A stretch of 64,000 nucleotides of DNA from Clostridia bacterium (lineage in GTDB: Bacteria > Bacillota > Clostridia > Peptostreptococcales > Anaerovoracaceae), in NCBI GenBank assembly GCA_024403115.1, contig JAKSSL010000005.1, positions 1-64,000 of the forward strand. Direction: 5' to 3'. The translations under genes and the position numbers were made by a program. Positions 1-8,518 of the stretch are shown here, one piece after another. Under the pieces are notes generated by a model that was not told the origin of the DNA, did not search any database, and worked only from the letters and a program-made list of their open reading frames with translations. Every line of letters starts with the position of its first letter. Positions within the stretch are counted from its first letter, which is position 1.

Positions 1-1
1 A

Positions 2-808
2 GGTACAGTAATCTATGGAGCAACACAAGATGTATCAGTTGCAGTACAAGCTGGGAAAGAAGAACAAGAAGATGGAATGACATTTGAGTTTACAAGAGCC
101 TTAGTTACAATTGATAATGCAGATGCTCCAAAAGAGTATTCATTCAAATTTGATTTACCTGAAGGTTACAAATTGGTAACAGACAAAGAGTATTGTGAAA
201 AATACGCAACAGAAGAAGAAAAAGAATGGTATAACAGTTTAGAAGATGGTTTTGCTAATGAGTTATACGTTCTGGATGCAGACAATCAAATAGTACAAAC
301 TATTGATCCTGCATGGGCAAAAGATGCTAATGGAAATGATGTAGACTCATACTATGAAATCAAAGGTGATGAATTAGTACAAGTTGTAAACTTTGATGAA
401 GATACTGCATTCCCAGTTGTGGCAGATCCGACTACTAGACCTGATAAATATAAATATACAAGTGTTAGTAAGGAAACGATAAAAAAACTTAGGGATTCTT
501 ATGCTCCAAATGTGACGCTTGGCAAATTAGCAACTTATCTTGGGATTTTGTCGGCAGGTGCAATTACTGATCCAGTGGTAGCGGTTTGGGTTTCGACAGC
601 TGTAGCACAATATGAACAATACAAGGTGACGCATTATGATTTTTATTCAGCAACTTATAAAGCATTAGTGAAAAAAAAGAAATCATATGTGCGCTTTAAA
701 ATGAGATATGTTTATAGAAAAAAACAAGGTGGAGTATATGTCCTATACAAAATATTCGAAGATGATTACACCAACACGAAAGGAGAGGATAGGGTTGTTT
801 ACAAATAG
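2..808 (+). CDS. Secreted-type protein of unknown function, 5'-truncated by window edge
   Basis: The reading frame is open from base 2, so the true start lies outside the window; 268 residues are visible. The visible part has an acidic N-terminal region, then a FPVVADPT motif (around visible residues 137-144). That motif type is seen in secreted Gram-positive proteins just before a C-terminal effector region. The rest is about 120 residues with a hydrophobic stretch (GILSAGAITDPVVAVWVSTA) and a lysine/arginine/tyrosine-rich tail. I do not recognise a defined family. The layout, and the overlapping downstream gene for a small membrane protein, would fit a bacteriocin or toxin with its immunity protein, but this is inference only. 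Confidence 0.6.
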   Translation, partial: GTVIYGATQDVSVAVQAGKEEQEDGMTFEFTRALVTIDNADAPKEYSFKFDLPEGYKLVTDKEYCEKYATEEEKEWYNSLEDGFANELYVLDADNQIVQTIDPAWAKDANGNDVDSYYEIKGDELVQVVNFDEDTAFPVVADPTTRPDKYKYTSVSKETIKKLRDSYAPNVTLGKLATYLGILSAGAITDPVVAVWVSTAVAQYEQYKVTHYDFYSATYKALVKKKKSYVRFKMRYVYRKKQGGVYVLYKIFEDDYTNTKGEDRVVYK

Positions 809-1292
809 AATAGATGAGAAAAAGTTGATTAAACGAATTGCGATAGCAGTGATAATGATTATTGTGTTTTTTGCTATAGAGTGGTTTTTTACAAGCAAAC
901 TGTGCATCGAAACAAGCTTGTGTACATCTACTGAATATGTCTGTTCAGAGATACGAACTTCTTGCGATACATCAGAGAATTGGGATACATGGTCATTGGA
1001 TAAGAAACAAGAATGGTTTAATAATCTTCACGATAAATTAATTGTTTACATCATTTTCCATAATGATCATTGTATGACTTATTTTTACGATGATTATTTG
1101 TTAGAAAATGTGTTTGAAAATTATTACGACTCTAATTCTTCTAATGCGAAAGATTTGGATGCATTCCATTCTAAGCTTGTAAAAGCAAACGATATAGTTG
1201 ATGAAACGTATAAAGATAAAAAGGAACTTATTTTATTTTTTGATGACCTAGACAGAGATATGTTTATTAAAATAAATGAGTTGTTTGGGTAG
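795..1292 (+). CDS. Small membrane-anchored protein, possible immunity-type partner
   Basis: A protein of about 165 residues with one N-terminal membrane segment (about residues 14-32, rich in I/V/F) followed by an acidic, cysteine-containing extracytoplasmic domain. I favour the TTG start at 795 because an AGGAGAGG ribosome binding site sits 6-9 bases before it and the overlap with the upstream gene is only 14 bases. An ATG at 738 (AAGGTGGAG, spacing only 3) is possible but would overlap by 71 bases. The family is not recognised. Translational coupling to the preceding secreted protein suggests the two work together. A strong terminator follows directly. Confidence 0.55.
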   Translation: MFTNRIDEKKLIKRIAIAVIMIIVFFAIEWFFTSKLCIETSLCTSTEYVCSEIRTSCDTSENWDTWSLDKKQEWFNNLHDKLIVYIIFHNDHCMTYFYDDYLLENVFENYYDSNSSNAKDLDAFHSKLVKANDIVDETYKDKKELILFFDDLDRDMFIKINELFG

Positions 1293-1318
1293 AAACATTA
1301 CGTATTAGCATAACTTAG

Positions 1319-1345
1319 CGGGACTCGTAAGAGTCCCGTTTTTTT
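1319..1345 (+). terminator. Rho-independent terminator
   Basis: Perfect 8-bp stem CGGGACTC/GAGTCCCG with a GTAA loop, followed by seven T. It ends the transcription unit of the two preceding genes. Confidence 0.92.
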
Positions 1346-1354
1346 GTGGGGCAC

Positions 1355-1383
1355 TTGTATTTGTGGTAACTTGGGGGTATAAT
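1355..1383 (+). promoter_or_regulatory. Sigma-A-type promoter for the 55-aa acidic protein gene
   Basis: TTGTAT (1355-1360), 17-bp spacer, TATAAT (1378-1383), placed directly after the terminator and about 40 bases before the start codon at 1424. Confidence 0.75.
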
Positions 1384-1423
1384 ACGGGCAAATAACATGT
1401 ATAGATTAAAAGGAGGGGATCAC

Positions 1424-1591
1424 ATGAATAAGCCAGAAGATAATAATAAAGAATTTATCTGGTCAGAGCCAAAACAGAAATATATAGAAGTCGCATATAT
1501 AGAACCAGCGGACTATATTCCAAAGGAGCTTAGGGAAAAGTTTAAACTAGGCGAATTTGCTGACGACGATGATGAGGATGAAGAGGAATAA
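1424..1591 (+). CDS. Small acidic protein of unknown function (55 aa)
   Basis: The start ATG at 1424 is chosen for the strong AGGAGGGG site (1411-1418) just before it; an earlier in-frame ATG at 1397 has no such site. The protein is soluble and ends in a run of Asp/Glu (DDDDEDEEE). No known domain is recognised. It has its own promoter upstream, and the next gene has another, so it is probably expressed singly. Reality as a gene is supported by promoter, ribosome binding site and coding-like composition. Confidence 0.65.
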   Translation: MNKPEDNNKEFIWSEPKQKYIEVAYIEPADYIPKELREKFKLGEFADDDDEDEEE

Positions 1592-1608
1592 GACAACAAA
1601 TAAACCAG

Positions 1609-1637
1609 TTCAAATACAGGACAATTTATGATATAAT
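1609..1637 (+). promoter_or_regulatory. Promoter for the membrane protein gene at 1668
   Basis: TTCAAA (1609-1614), 17-bp spacer, TATAAT (1632-1637), about 30 bases before the start codon. Confidence 0.65.
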
Positions 1638-1667
1638 TATTAAAATTGTTTGAAAGGAACTTTAGAC

Positions 1668-2159
1668 ATGAGATTCGTAGCTATTAATAAACACAAACAG
1701 TGGTATCTTAGAGTAATAGTTGCTGCTATTGCTTTGTATTTTATGTGGTTAGAAATCACCAGCGAACAATATATTTATCTAATCTTAGCTGCTTTTGTAT
1801 TCTTAGCCGCATTCTTTGACAAGGATTATGTGGTTGATGAAAAGGGCTTTGATGTTGAGTTTAGACTTTTCAATGTATTTAAGATGCATGATTATTGGGG
1901 CTGGGATGTGGTACAATCACTCCACGTTAACAGAGAAAAGGCTAAGCCAAATGTTCAACTGCACATTTACAAAGAACCTATGGTTAGAACATTCCTTTTC
2001 AGCAAAAAGGATATGGAAAAGGTGCTTGAATTTATTGAGCTTACACATCCAGAAATCAGAATTATTGAGGATGATCCTCGTGCTCGTATGAGCGATGAGG
2101 AATTGCTTCACAGAAGCGAGCTTAAGACTGCTAGAAATGCGAAAAAGAAGAAAAAATAG
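1668..2159 (+). CDS. Membrane protein with PH-like soluble domain, unknown function
   Basis: 163 residues. ATG at 1668 is preceded by GAAAGGAA at good spacing; the upstream in-frame TTG at 1650 would lie inside that site and is rejected. Two adjacent N-terminal hydrophobic segments (about residues 16-34 and 38-52) form a hairpin. They are followed by a soluble part (roughly residues 55-130) that reads like the small beta-rich domains found behind such hairpins in Gram-positive membrane proteins. The C-terminus is highly basic (KKKKK). Function is unknown. The gene is followed within a few bases by the rplS promoter, so it is probably a separate transcript. Confidence 0.6.
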   Translation: MRFVAINKHKQWYLRVIVAAIALYFMWLEITSEQYIYLILAAFVFLAAFFDKDYVVDEKGFDVEFRLFNVFKMHDYWGWDVVQSLHVNREKAKPNVQLHIYKEPMVRTFLFSKKDMEKVLEFIELTHPEIRIIEDDPRARMSDEELLHRSELKTARNAKKKKK

Positions 2160-2160
2160 C

Positions 2161-2190
2161 TTGCAATTGTTGATATAGCTATGTTATAAT
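2161..2190 (+). promoter_or_regulatory. Promoter of rplS
   Basis: TTGCAA (2161-2166), 18-bp spacer, TATAAT (2185-2190), beginning immediately after the previous stop codon. Predicted transcription start is near 2197, giving an 80-base leader. Confidence 0.8.
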
Positions 2191-2191
2191 A

Positions 2192-2276
2192 GCTACGTTG
2201 TAACGGACATTCCTCTGGCAACGCAATTCGGCGTAGGGTAATAGCCAAGAATGCCTATGAGTAAAAGGAGATACTA
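2192..2276 (+). ncRNA. Candidate L19 autoregulatory mRNA leader
   Basis: The roughly 80-base rplS leader contains nested complementary elements: CTACG (2193-2197) with CGTAG (2232-2236), TGGC with GCCA, and CATTC with GAATG. This suggests a multi-branched fold ending just before the AAAGGAG site. Firmicutes are known to carry a conserved ribosomal protein leader upstream of rplS (L19 leader). Position and structure fit; identity needs a covariance-model match. Confidence 0.5.
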
Positions 2277-2624
2277 ATGAACGTATTAGATCAAATCACA
2301 GAAGAATTTAAGAAGAATGACATTCCTGAATTTAACATCGGTGATACTGTAAGAGTACACGTGCTAATCAAGGAAGGAAACAGAGAAAGAGTTCAAGTTT
2401 TTGAAGGCTATGTTTTAAAGAGACAAAACGGTGGCATCAGCGAAACTTTCACAGTTAGAAAGATCGCTTCAGGTGTTGGCGTTGAAAAGACATTCCCTCT
2501 ACACTCACCAAGAATTCAAAAGATTGAAGTAACTAGAAAGGGCTTCGTAAGAAGAGCTAAGCTAAACTTCATGAGAGAAAGAACTGGTAAGGCTGCTAGA
2601 GTTAGAGCTGCAAAGACTAAGTAA
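2277..2624 (+). CDS. rplS: Large ribosomal subunit protein bL19
   Basis: 115 residues, the normal bL19 length. It carries the recognisable family sequence: an N-terminal helix, the segment [20 protein letters not shown], and the basic C-terminus. bL19 sits at the 30S-50S interface and contributes to an intersubunit bridge. The start follows an AAAAGGAG site. The gene has its own promoter and leader upstream and a terminator downstream, so it is monocistronic here, whereas in many bacteria it follows trmD. Confidence 0.97.
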   Translation: MNVLDQITEEFKKNDIPEFNIGDTVRVHVLIKEGNRERVQVFEGYVLKRQNGGISETFTVRKIASGVGVEKTFPLHSPRIQKIEVTRKGFVRRAKLNFMRERTGKAARVRAAKTK

Positions 2625-2640
2625 AATATTAAATTCTTTT

Positions 2641-2666
2641 GAAGGGCTAAAGGCCCTTCTTTTTTT
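2641..2666 (+). terminator. Rho-independent terminator after rplS
   Basis: Stem GAAGGGC/GCCCTTC (2641-2647, 2653-2659) with a 5-base loop, followed by seven T. Confidence 0.9.
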
Positions 2667-2736
2667 ATGCTTTTTGCTTTAATTATTGGGCAAAAAATGG
2701 TAAAATAGAATGGACTATATGTGTAGGAAAGAGGCT

Positions 2737-3597
2737 ATGATAGAGAACATTAATTGGTACCCTGGACATATGAAAAAAACCAGGGAAATGATAGCTGCCA
2801 ACCTTAAATTGGTTGACGTGGTTGTGGAAGTTGTTGATGCCAGAATACCGGTGTCAAGTCGCAATCCTATCATTGATGAAATAGTAAAAAACAAAAGAAG
2901 AATTATCGTCCTTAACAAGAGCGATTTGTCAGATCCCGACGAGAATAGAAAGTGGAGCGAGCACTTTACAAAGGCAGGTTCAAAGTGCCTTATTATGAAC
3001 TGCAACAGCGGTGAAGGCGTGAAGAAACTCCTTTCACTTCTGGAAAGGGAACAGGAAGACATTAATTCTCACAGAAATGTGCCAAAACCACTTAGAATGA
3101 TGATAGTTGGTGTGCCAAATGTGGGAAAATCATCTTTGATCAATCGTTTAACAGGAAGAAAAGCAACTCAGACAGGAGACAAGCCTGGAGTTACTAAGGG
3201 TAAACAGTGGTTAACTCTTAGCAACAATATGCAGTTAATGGATACTCCTGGTGTCCTTTGGCCAAAGTTTGAGGATCCTGAGGTTGGATTGGACTTGGCT
3301 TTTTGCGGATCGATCAAGGACGAGATTTTAGATATAGCGGATTTGGCTTTGGAATTGATTAAATTCCTATATGACAATTATCCTGACATGTTAATGGCAA
3401 GGTACAAACTGGAGGAATTGCCAGAAGATACCATGGAAGCGCCATATGCTCTTGGTACTATGGAGGCCATAGCTTTAAAAAGAGGCTTCATAATGCCAGG
3501 TAAACGCATAGACTATGAACGCTGCGGCAAGACAGTCTTAGATGAGTTCAGGTCAGGCACAATCGGCAAAATCACTTTGGAAAGATTAAATGACTAA
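2737..3597 (+). CDS. rbgA: Ribosome biogenesis GTPase RbgA (YlqF)
   Basis: A circularly permuted GTPase that acts late in 50S subunit assembly. The start at 2737 is chosen because the product then begins [19 protein letters not shown], the usual RbgA N-terminus, and AGGAAAGAGG lies just before it; ATGs at 2710 and 2719 are earlier alternatives. The permuted motif order is visible: NKSD (G4), then [14 protein letters not shown] (G1/P-loop), then DTPG (G3). The C-terminal helical domain is present. 286 residues, normal length. It overlaps rnhB by 8 bases, the same neighbour as in Bacillus, and starts a long colinear cluster. Confidence 0.95.
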   Translation: MIENINWYPGHMKKTREMIAANLKLVDVVVEVVDARIPVSSRNPIIDEIVKNKRRIIVLNKSDLSDPDENRKWSEHFTKAGSKCLIMNCNSGEGVKKLLSLLEREQEDINSHRNVPKPLRMMIVGVPNVGKSSLINRLTGRKATQTGDKPGVTKGKQWLTLSNNMQLMDTPGVLWPKFEDPEVGLDLAFCGSIKDEILDIADLALELIKFLYDNYPDMLMARYKLEELPEDTMEAPYALGTMEAIALKRGFIMPGKRIDYERCGKTVLDEFRSGTIGKITLERLND

Positions 3598-4273
3598 ATT
3601 AGAACGAGAAGAAGCTTTACAAAACAAATTAATAGAAAAGCAAAATTTTGATAAGGAATGTTTGGAGCATAAAGGCTTAAATCCAGCCCAGAGCATCCTT
3701 GGAGGAGTGGATGAAGTAGGCAGAGGCCCTCTGGCAGGACCGGTTGTTACAGCCTGCGTGGTTCTTCCCCAGGACTGTGACATAGTGGGCATAGACGACA
3801 GCAAGAAGCTTTCCGAGAAAAAGCGTGAGGCTCTGTACGAGGAGATTATAGGGAAAGCCCTAGCCTACGGAGTAGGCATCTGCGATAATGTGGTAATCGA
3901 TGAGATTAACATACTTGAAGCTACTAAGTTGGCAATGAGAGAAGCGGTTTCCCAGTGCGAGCAGGTCCTTGCAAAGGCTGGAAGAAATTTGGATTTAATC
4001 CTATTTGACGCAATGGAAATTAAGGAAATAGAAATTCCACAAATGGCCATTATAAAAGGGGATGCCCAGAGCTTGTCCATAGGAGCTGCATCCATTGTGG
4101 CCAAGGTTGTAAGAGACAGAATGATGGTGGATTACAGTAAGGAATATCCACATTATGCTTTTGAATCTAACAAGGGATACGGTACAAAAGCACATTATCA
4201 GGGAATCAAGGAATATGGCATTACGCCAATTCATAGAAAATCATATTTAAAAAATTTACAGGAGCATTTTTAA
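3590..4273 (+). CDS. rnhB: Ribonuclease HII
   Basis: Cleaves RNA in RNA-DNA hybrids and single ribonucleotides in DNA. The signature [15 protein letters not shown] holds the first two catalytic acids (Asp41, Glu42). The other two metal ligands are Asp140 (ILFD) and Asp158 ([17 protein letters not shown]). The GYGT and HRKSYL segments near the C-terminus are also typical. 227 residues. Its ATG lies inside the last codons of rbgA (8-base overlap), so translation is probably coupled. Confidence 0.95.
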   Translation: MTKLEREEALQNKLIEKQNFDKECLEHKGLNPAQSILGGVDEVGRGPLAGPVVTACVVLPQDCDIVGIDDSKKLSEKKREALYEEIIGKALAYGVGICDNVVIDEINILEATKLAMREAVSQCEQVLAKAGRNLDLILFDAMEIKEIEIPQMAIIKGDAQSLSIGAASIVAKVVRDRMMVDYSKEYPHYAFESNKGYGTKAHYQGIKEYGITPIHRKSYLKNLQEHF

Positions 4274-4284
4274 GGAGGAATATT

Positions 4285-5961
4285 ATGGCATACAAGACAG
4301 ACATTGAAATTGCACAAGAAGCAAAATTAAAAGACATTATGGAAATCGCTGAAATCGCAGGCATCGATGAAGAATACGTTGAAATGTATGGAAGAAAGAA
4401 AGCGAAAATCGACTATAAATTGATAAATGATATGGCCGACAAAAAGGATGGAAAGCTTATCCTTGTCACAGCTATTTCTCCTACACCAGCAGGTAATGGA
4501 AAGACTACAACTGCCATTGGTCTTGCTGATGCTTTAAGAGCTATAGGCAAAAATGCTATGACTGCTTTGAGAGAACCATCTTTGGGACCTGTATTTGGAA
4601 TTAAGGGTGGAGCTGCAGGCGGTGGCCATGCTCAAGTTGTTCCTATGGAAGATATTAATTTGCATTTTACAGGAGATATGCATGCCATCAGCTTGGCAAA
4701 CAATCTAATCGCTGCTGTTTTGGACAATCACATTCAACAAGGCAACAGCTTGGGAATTGATGTAAAGCAAATCACTTGGAAGAGAGTAGTTGATATGAAT
4801 GACCGTCAGCTAAGAGAAATCGTTGACGGACTAGGTGGCAAGATGCAAGGCGTTCCTAGAGAAGATGGCTTCGATATTACAGTTGCCAGTGAAATTATGG
4901 CGATTTTATGTCTTGCTACTGATTTAATGGATTTAAAGAAAAAGATTTCAAATATTACAGTGGGATACACTTACGGTGGAGATCCTGTTACAGTGGGAGA
5001 TTTAAAGGTTGCTGGAGCAGTAACTGCAGTATTAAAGGACGCTTTAAAGCCAAATCTTGTTCAAACTTTGGAGCACACACCAGCATTTATTCACGGTGGT
5101 CCATTTGCTAATATTGCTCATGGTTGCAACTCAATTATCGCAACAAGAATGGCTTTGAAATTGGCTGACTATGTAGTAACTGAGGCAGGCTTCGCTGCTG
5201 ATTTAGGTGCTGAGAAATTCGTAGACATTAAGTGCAGAATCGCTGATTTAAAGCCAGATGCATGCGTACTTGTTGCTACTGTAAAAGCTTTAAAATACCA
5301 TGGTGGTGTTTCCAAGAACAATTTGGACGAAGAAAACTTGGAAGCTTTGGAAAAGGGCCTTCCAAATCTACTTCAACATTTGGACAATATCAAAAACGAA
5401 TTTGGTATTCCAATGCTAGTTGCAATCAATGCTTTCCCAACAGATACTGAAAAGGAATTAAAGCTTGTTGAAGAGATGTGCGCTGCTCATGGAGCAAAAG
5501 CTATACTTAACGAAGTATGGGCAAAGGGCGGACAAGGCGGTTTGGAAATGGCTGAAGAAGTTGTTAATCTTTGCGAAGAAGAGGGCAATTTCCACTTCGT
5601 TTATGAGACTGAACTTCCTATTAAGGATAAGATTGAGAAGCTTGCAAAGACAATTTACAGAGCTGATGGAGTAAACTATTCCAAGAAGGCTTTAAAGGAT
5701 ATTGAAACTATTGAAAGAATAGGTTTGGGTAATTTACCTATCTGCGTTGCTAAGACACAATATTCTTTCTCTGATGATCCAACACTTTTAGGTGCACCTC
5801 GTGATTTCAATATTAGCATTTCAGAGGTTAAGCTTTCATCAGGAGCTGGTTTCATCGTTGTTAAGACAGGCGAGATAATGACTATGCCTGGACTTCCAAA
5901 GGTTCCAGCAGCTGAAAAGATAGATATTGATGAAAATGGAGTTATTACAGGATTATTCTAA
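4285..5961 (+). CDS. fhs: Formate--tetrahydrofolate ligase
   Basis: Makes 10-formyl-THF from formate, THF and ATP, or runs in reverse to yield ATP. 558 residues, full length for the family. The P-loop region [11 protein letters not shown] (about residues 66-76) is recognisable; the family usually has Glu where Asn71 stands here. Other landmarks are the [19 protein letters not shown] and NIAHGCNS segments. A strong AAGGAGG site precedes the ATG. The stop overlaps the fchA start by one base (TAATG). With fchA, folD and glyA it forms a one-carbon interconversion module between serine/glycine and formate. Confidence 0.97.
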   Translation: MAYKTDIEIAQEAKLKDIMEIAEIAGIDEEYVEMYGRKKAKIDYKLINDMADKKDGKLILVTAISPTPAGNGKTTTAIGLADALRAIGKNAMTALREPSLGPVFGIKGGAAGGGHAQVVPMEDINLHFTGDMHAISLANNLIAAVLDNHIQQGNSLGIDVKQITWKRVVDMNDRQLREIVDGLGGKMQGVPREDGFDITVASEIMAILCLATDLMDLKKKISNITVGYTYGGDPVTVGDLKVAGAVTAVLKDALKPNLVQTLEHTPAFIHGGPFANIAHGCNSIIATRMALKLADYVVTEAGFAADLGAEKFVDIKCRIADLKPDACVLVATVKALKYHGGVSKNNLDEENLEALEKGLPNLLQHLDNIKNEFGIPMLVAINAFPTDTEKELKLVEEMCAAHGAKAILNEVWAKGGQGGLEMAEEVVNLCEEEGNFHFVYETELPIKDKIEKLAKTIYRADGVNYSKKALKDIETIERIGLGNLPICVAKTQYSFSDDPTLLGAPRDFNISISEVKLSSGAGFIVVKTGEIMTMPGLPKVPAAEKIDIDENGVITGLF

Positions 5962-6596
5962 TGGATTACACTAAATTAAGTTTAAAAGAGTATAGCGAAA
6001 AGCTTTCAAGCGGTGAACCTGTTCCAGGTGGCGGTGGCACTAGCGCTAGCGTTGGTGCTTTGGCTGCATCTTTGGGTTTAATGGTTGGAAGTTTGACTTT
6101 GGGCAGAGAAAAGTATGCTGACGTGGAAGATAGAATCAAGGAGCTTATGAAGGATATGGATGAGCTTCGCCTTAAATTGATTGAACTTTGCCAAGCGGAT
6201 ACTGAAGTTTTTAAAGCTTTGCATCAGGTTTATTCCATGCCTAAGGAAAGTGAAGAGGATAAAGCTAAGCGGAGAGAAGCTATGGAGCTTGCTTTGCGTG
6301 AGGCGGCAAGAGTTCCTTATGAAATAGTTGAAAACACTTGCAAGGCTGTGGATCTTATGGACGAATTCAGCCTTATAGGCAACAAGGGAGCTGTAAGCGA
6401 TGCAGGAACTGGTGCTGCTTTTGCTATGGCGGCTATAAATGGTGCGGCTTTAAATGTGTTTATAAACACAAAGTCCATGAAGGATAGAGCTTACGCCAAT
6501 GAGCTAAACGACAAAGTTTTAGAACTTATGGATTTGGCTAATACAAAAGCAGGTCAAATCTATGATAGGGTTAAATCTGCAATGCTGGGAGAATAG
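5961..6596 (+). CDS. fchA: Methenyltetrahydrofolate cyclohydrolase (cyclodeaminase family)
   Basis: 211 residues of the FTCD_C (formiminotransferase-cyclodeaminase C-terminal) family. The glycine-rich start PVPGGGGTSASVGALAASLG and the later NKGAVSDAGTGAAFAMAA segment are characteristic. Stand-alone members in anaerobic firmicutes act as methenyl-THF cyclohydrolase (FchA). That role is strongly supported here because the neighbouring FolD lacks the cyclohydrolase residues. The start overlaps the fhs stop by one base, and folD follows after 2 bases. A formiminotransferase-linked cyclodeaminase role is less likely because no histidine-degradation gene is nearby. Confidence 0.88.
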   Translation: MDYTKLSLKEYSEKLSSGEPVPGGGGTSASVGALAASLGLMVGSLTLGREKYADVEDRIKELMKDMDELRLKLIELCQADTEVFKALHQVYSMPKESEEDKAKRREAMELALREAARVPYEIVENTCKAVDLMDEFSLIGNKGAVSDAGTGAAFAMAAINGAALNVFINTKSMKDRAYANELNDKVLELMDLANTKAGQIYDRVKSAMLGE

Positions 6597-6598
6597 AA

Positions 6599-7450
6599 AT
6601 GTTTAGAACTTTAAGTGGCAAAGAGGTTGCCGCTACTCTTACAGAAAATTTAAAAACAAGAGCTGATGCTTTAAAAGCAAAAGGCATTGAGCCTAGGCTG
6701 GACATACTAAGAGTTGGAGCCAACGACAGCGACCTTGCCTATGAGAGAGGCGCTTTGAAGCGTGCTGAAAAGGTGGGCGTAAATGTAGTTGTGCATCAAT
6801 TGAGTGAAGACATTAGCCAGGCTGAAATGGAAGCTGAAATTCAAAGCCTTAATGAGAACAAGGACGTCCATGGGGTTTTAATGTTTAGACCACTTCCAAA
6901 ATCTTTGGATGAGAAGAAGCTGGCCAATATGTTAGACCCTAACAAGGATGTGGACAGCATGACAGATGCTTCTATTACTGGAGTTTTCACAGATGATCAA
7001 AAGGGCTTTCCACCTTGTACTGCCGAGGCTGCAGTGGCTATTTTAAAGCATTATGACATTCCTTTGGAGGGCAAAAAGCTTGTAGTAATAGGTCGAAGCC
7101 TTGTAATTGGCAAACCTGTGGCTATGCTTTTGCTAAAAGAAAACGCTACGCTTACAATTTGCCATAGCAGAACTAAGAAGGAAGATATGGAAAAGTATTG
7201 CAAGGATGCTGACATAATTGTGGCAGCCGTAGGACATGCAAATACTGTGAATAGAAATCATATGAGAGATGGCCAATGCATTATTGATGTTGGAATCAAT
7301 TTTAATGAAGAGGGCAAAATGGTGGGAGATGTTAATTTTGATGATGCGTCAGAGTTTGATCTTTCAATCACACCTGTTCCTGGTGGAGTGGGTGCAGTAA
7401 CAAGTACTTTGCTTATGAAACATTTAATTGAGGGTGCAGAAAAGCTGTAA
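6599..7450 (+). CDS. folD: Methylenetetrahydrofolate dehydrogenase (FolD family, cyclohydrolase residues lost)
   Basis: 283 residues with the FolD fold landmarks, including KDVDSMT, PCTAEA, the NADP-loop IGRSLVIGKP and TPVPGGVG. The active-site segment aligns without gaps to the usual one: Tyr48 is kept, but the catalytic lysine four positions later (Lys54 in E. coli) is Ala52. The glutamine of the VQLPLP motif is replaced by Phe96 (MFRPLP). The Asp of KDVD is kept. In characterised FolD enzymes that lysine is needed for cyclohydrolase but not for dehydrogenase activity. I infer a mainly monofunctional dehydrogenase working with FchA encoded just upstream. Confidence 0.9.
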   Translation: MFRTLSGKEVAATLTENLKTRADALKAKGIEPRLDILRVGANDSDLAYERGALKRAEKVGVNVVVHQLSEDISQAEMEAEIQSLNENKDVHGVLMFRPLPKSLDEKKLANMLDPNKDVDSMTDASITGVFTDDQKGFPPCTAEAAVAILKHYDIPLEGKKLVVIGRSLVIGKPVAMLLLKENATLTICHSRTKKEDMEKYCKDADIIVAAVGHANTVNRNHMRDGQCIIDVGINFNEEGKMVGDVNFDDASEFDLSITPVPGGVGAVTSTLLMKHLIEGAEKL

Positions 7451-7462
7451 TAGGTAATTAAA

Positions 7463-8518
7463 ATGACTGGAAACATTTTGGATTATTTGGAATGGCGTGG
7501 AGATATTAGTTTTGAACACAGCCAGCTTAATAGCATTGATGCTTTAATATTTGCCACATTATCCTATGTGAATTATCAAGGGGTGACAGATGATGAGCTG
7601 ACTTTAGCCAAGGCCTATGAGCTTTGGGAGGCTCAGCCTGAAGAGGATAAGCTAAGGGGCGCAAATTCCATTCAAGAAAATTGCAAAATTCTAGCAAAAA
7701 TGGTGGCAGAATGTCCTAGATTCAAGGATGTTAAGCTTACAAACTATATAGAGAATACAGATGTGGCTATGGAAAAGCAGTTTTCAGCTATGACTTTTAT
7801 ACTGCCTGCTGGAGATGTTTTTATTGCTTTTAGAGGCACCGATTCCACTATAGTTGGGTGGAAAGAAAACTTTAATTCTACTTTTTTGGATAGCACACCG
7901 GCGCAAAATGCTGCCAGCGATTATGCCAATAAAGCGGCTGAAAAATACCCAATGAGCCGTCTATATATTGGAGGCCATTCAAAGGGTGGAAATTTATCAG
8001 TTTGGTCAGCTATGCATCTTCCTAAGGAGAGCAAAGCTAGACTTGTTAAAGTGTTTAACAATGATGGTCCAGGTTTTTCTGACAATGTTTTTGCCAGTGA
8101 AGACTATATGGACATAGAGGACAGAATTTTGTCCTATGTACCTCAATCATCGGTGGTTGGAGTTTTAATGGGCCACTGTGATTACAGGACAATAAAGAGT
8201 ACAAAGGTTTCAATTATGCAACATGATATGTTTTCTTGGGAAATTAAGGGAACAGACTTTGAATATGTTGAGGAGAGAAGTCTACAAGGAAAGCTATTGG
8301 AGAAACAGCTAAATGACATTATTGACCAGCTGGATCCTGAAAGCTTTGCTGATTTTACAGGAGAGGTTTACCAACTTCTTCAAGAAGAAAATATTGAAAC
8401 TGTACCTGAATTAGAGAGAAACTTTGTGAAGTGTGCGGTAAAGCTTTTGCCTAAGTACGTAAACACAAAGATAAATGATATGTGGATAGAGGAGAAAGAT
8501 GAGCGATTCCCTTTCTAA
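7463..8518 (+). CDS. DUF2974 (Mbeg1-like) alpha/beta hydrolase
   Basis: 351 residues of the DUF2974 family, lipase-like alpha/beta hydrolases of unknown substrate. The nucleophile elbow G171-H-S-K-G-G176 places the serine at 173. The segment AFRGTDS (122-128) corresponds to the oxyanion-strand motif of class 3 lipases. There is no signal peptide, so it is probably cytosolic. It sits between folD (12-base gap) and folC (20-base overlap), so it is co-transcribed with folate genes. Nothing in its sequence suggests a folate substrate, and the association may just be operonic. Confidence 0.8.
   Translation: MTGNILDYLEWRGDISFEHSQLNSIDALIFATLSYVNYQGVTDDELTLAKAYELWEAQPEEDKLRGANSIQENCKILAKMVAECPRFKDVKLTNYIENTDVAMEKQFSAMTFILPAGDVFIAFRGTDSTIVGWKENFNSTFLDSTPAQNAASDYANKAAEKYPMSRLYIGGHSKGGNLSVWSAMHLPKESKARLVKVFNNDGPGFSDNVFASEDYMDIEDRILSYVPQSSVVGVLMGHCDYRTIKSTKVSIMQHDMFSWEIKGTDFEYVEERSLQGKLLEKQLNDIIDQLDPESFADFTGEVYQLLQEENIETVPELERNFVKCAVKLLPKYVNTKINDMWIEEKDERFPF

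Noticed and set aside
6599-7450. Annotating FolD as an ordinary bifunctional dehydrogenase/cyclohydrolase
   Set aside because: The active-site alignment is gap-free and shows loss of both the Lys and the Gln; fchA nearby covers the missing step.
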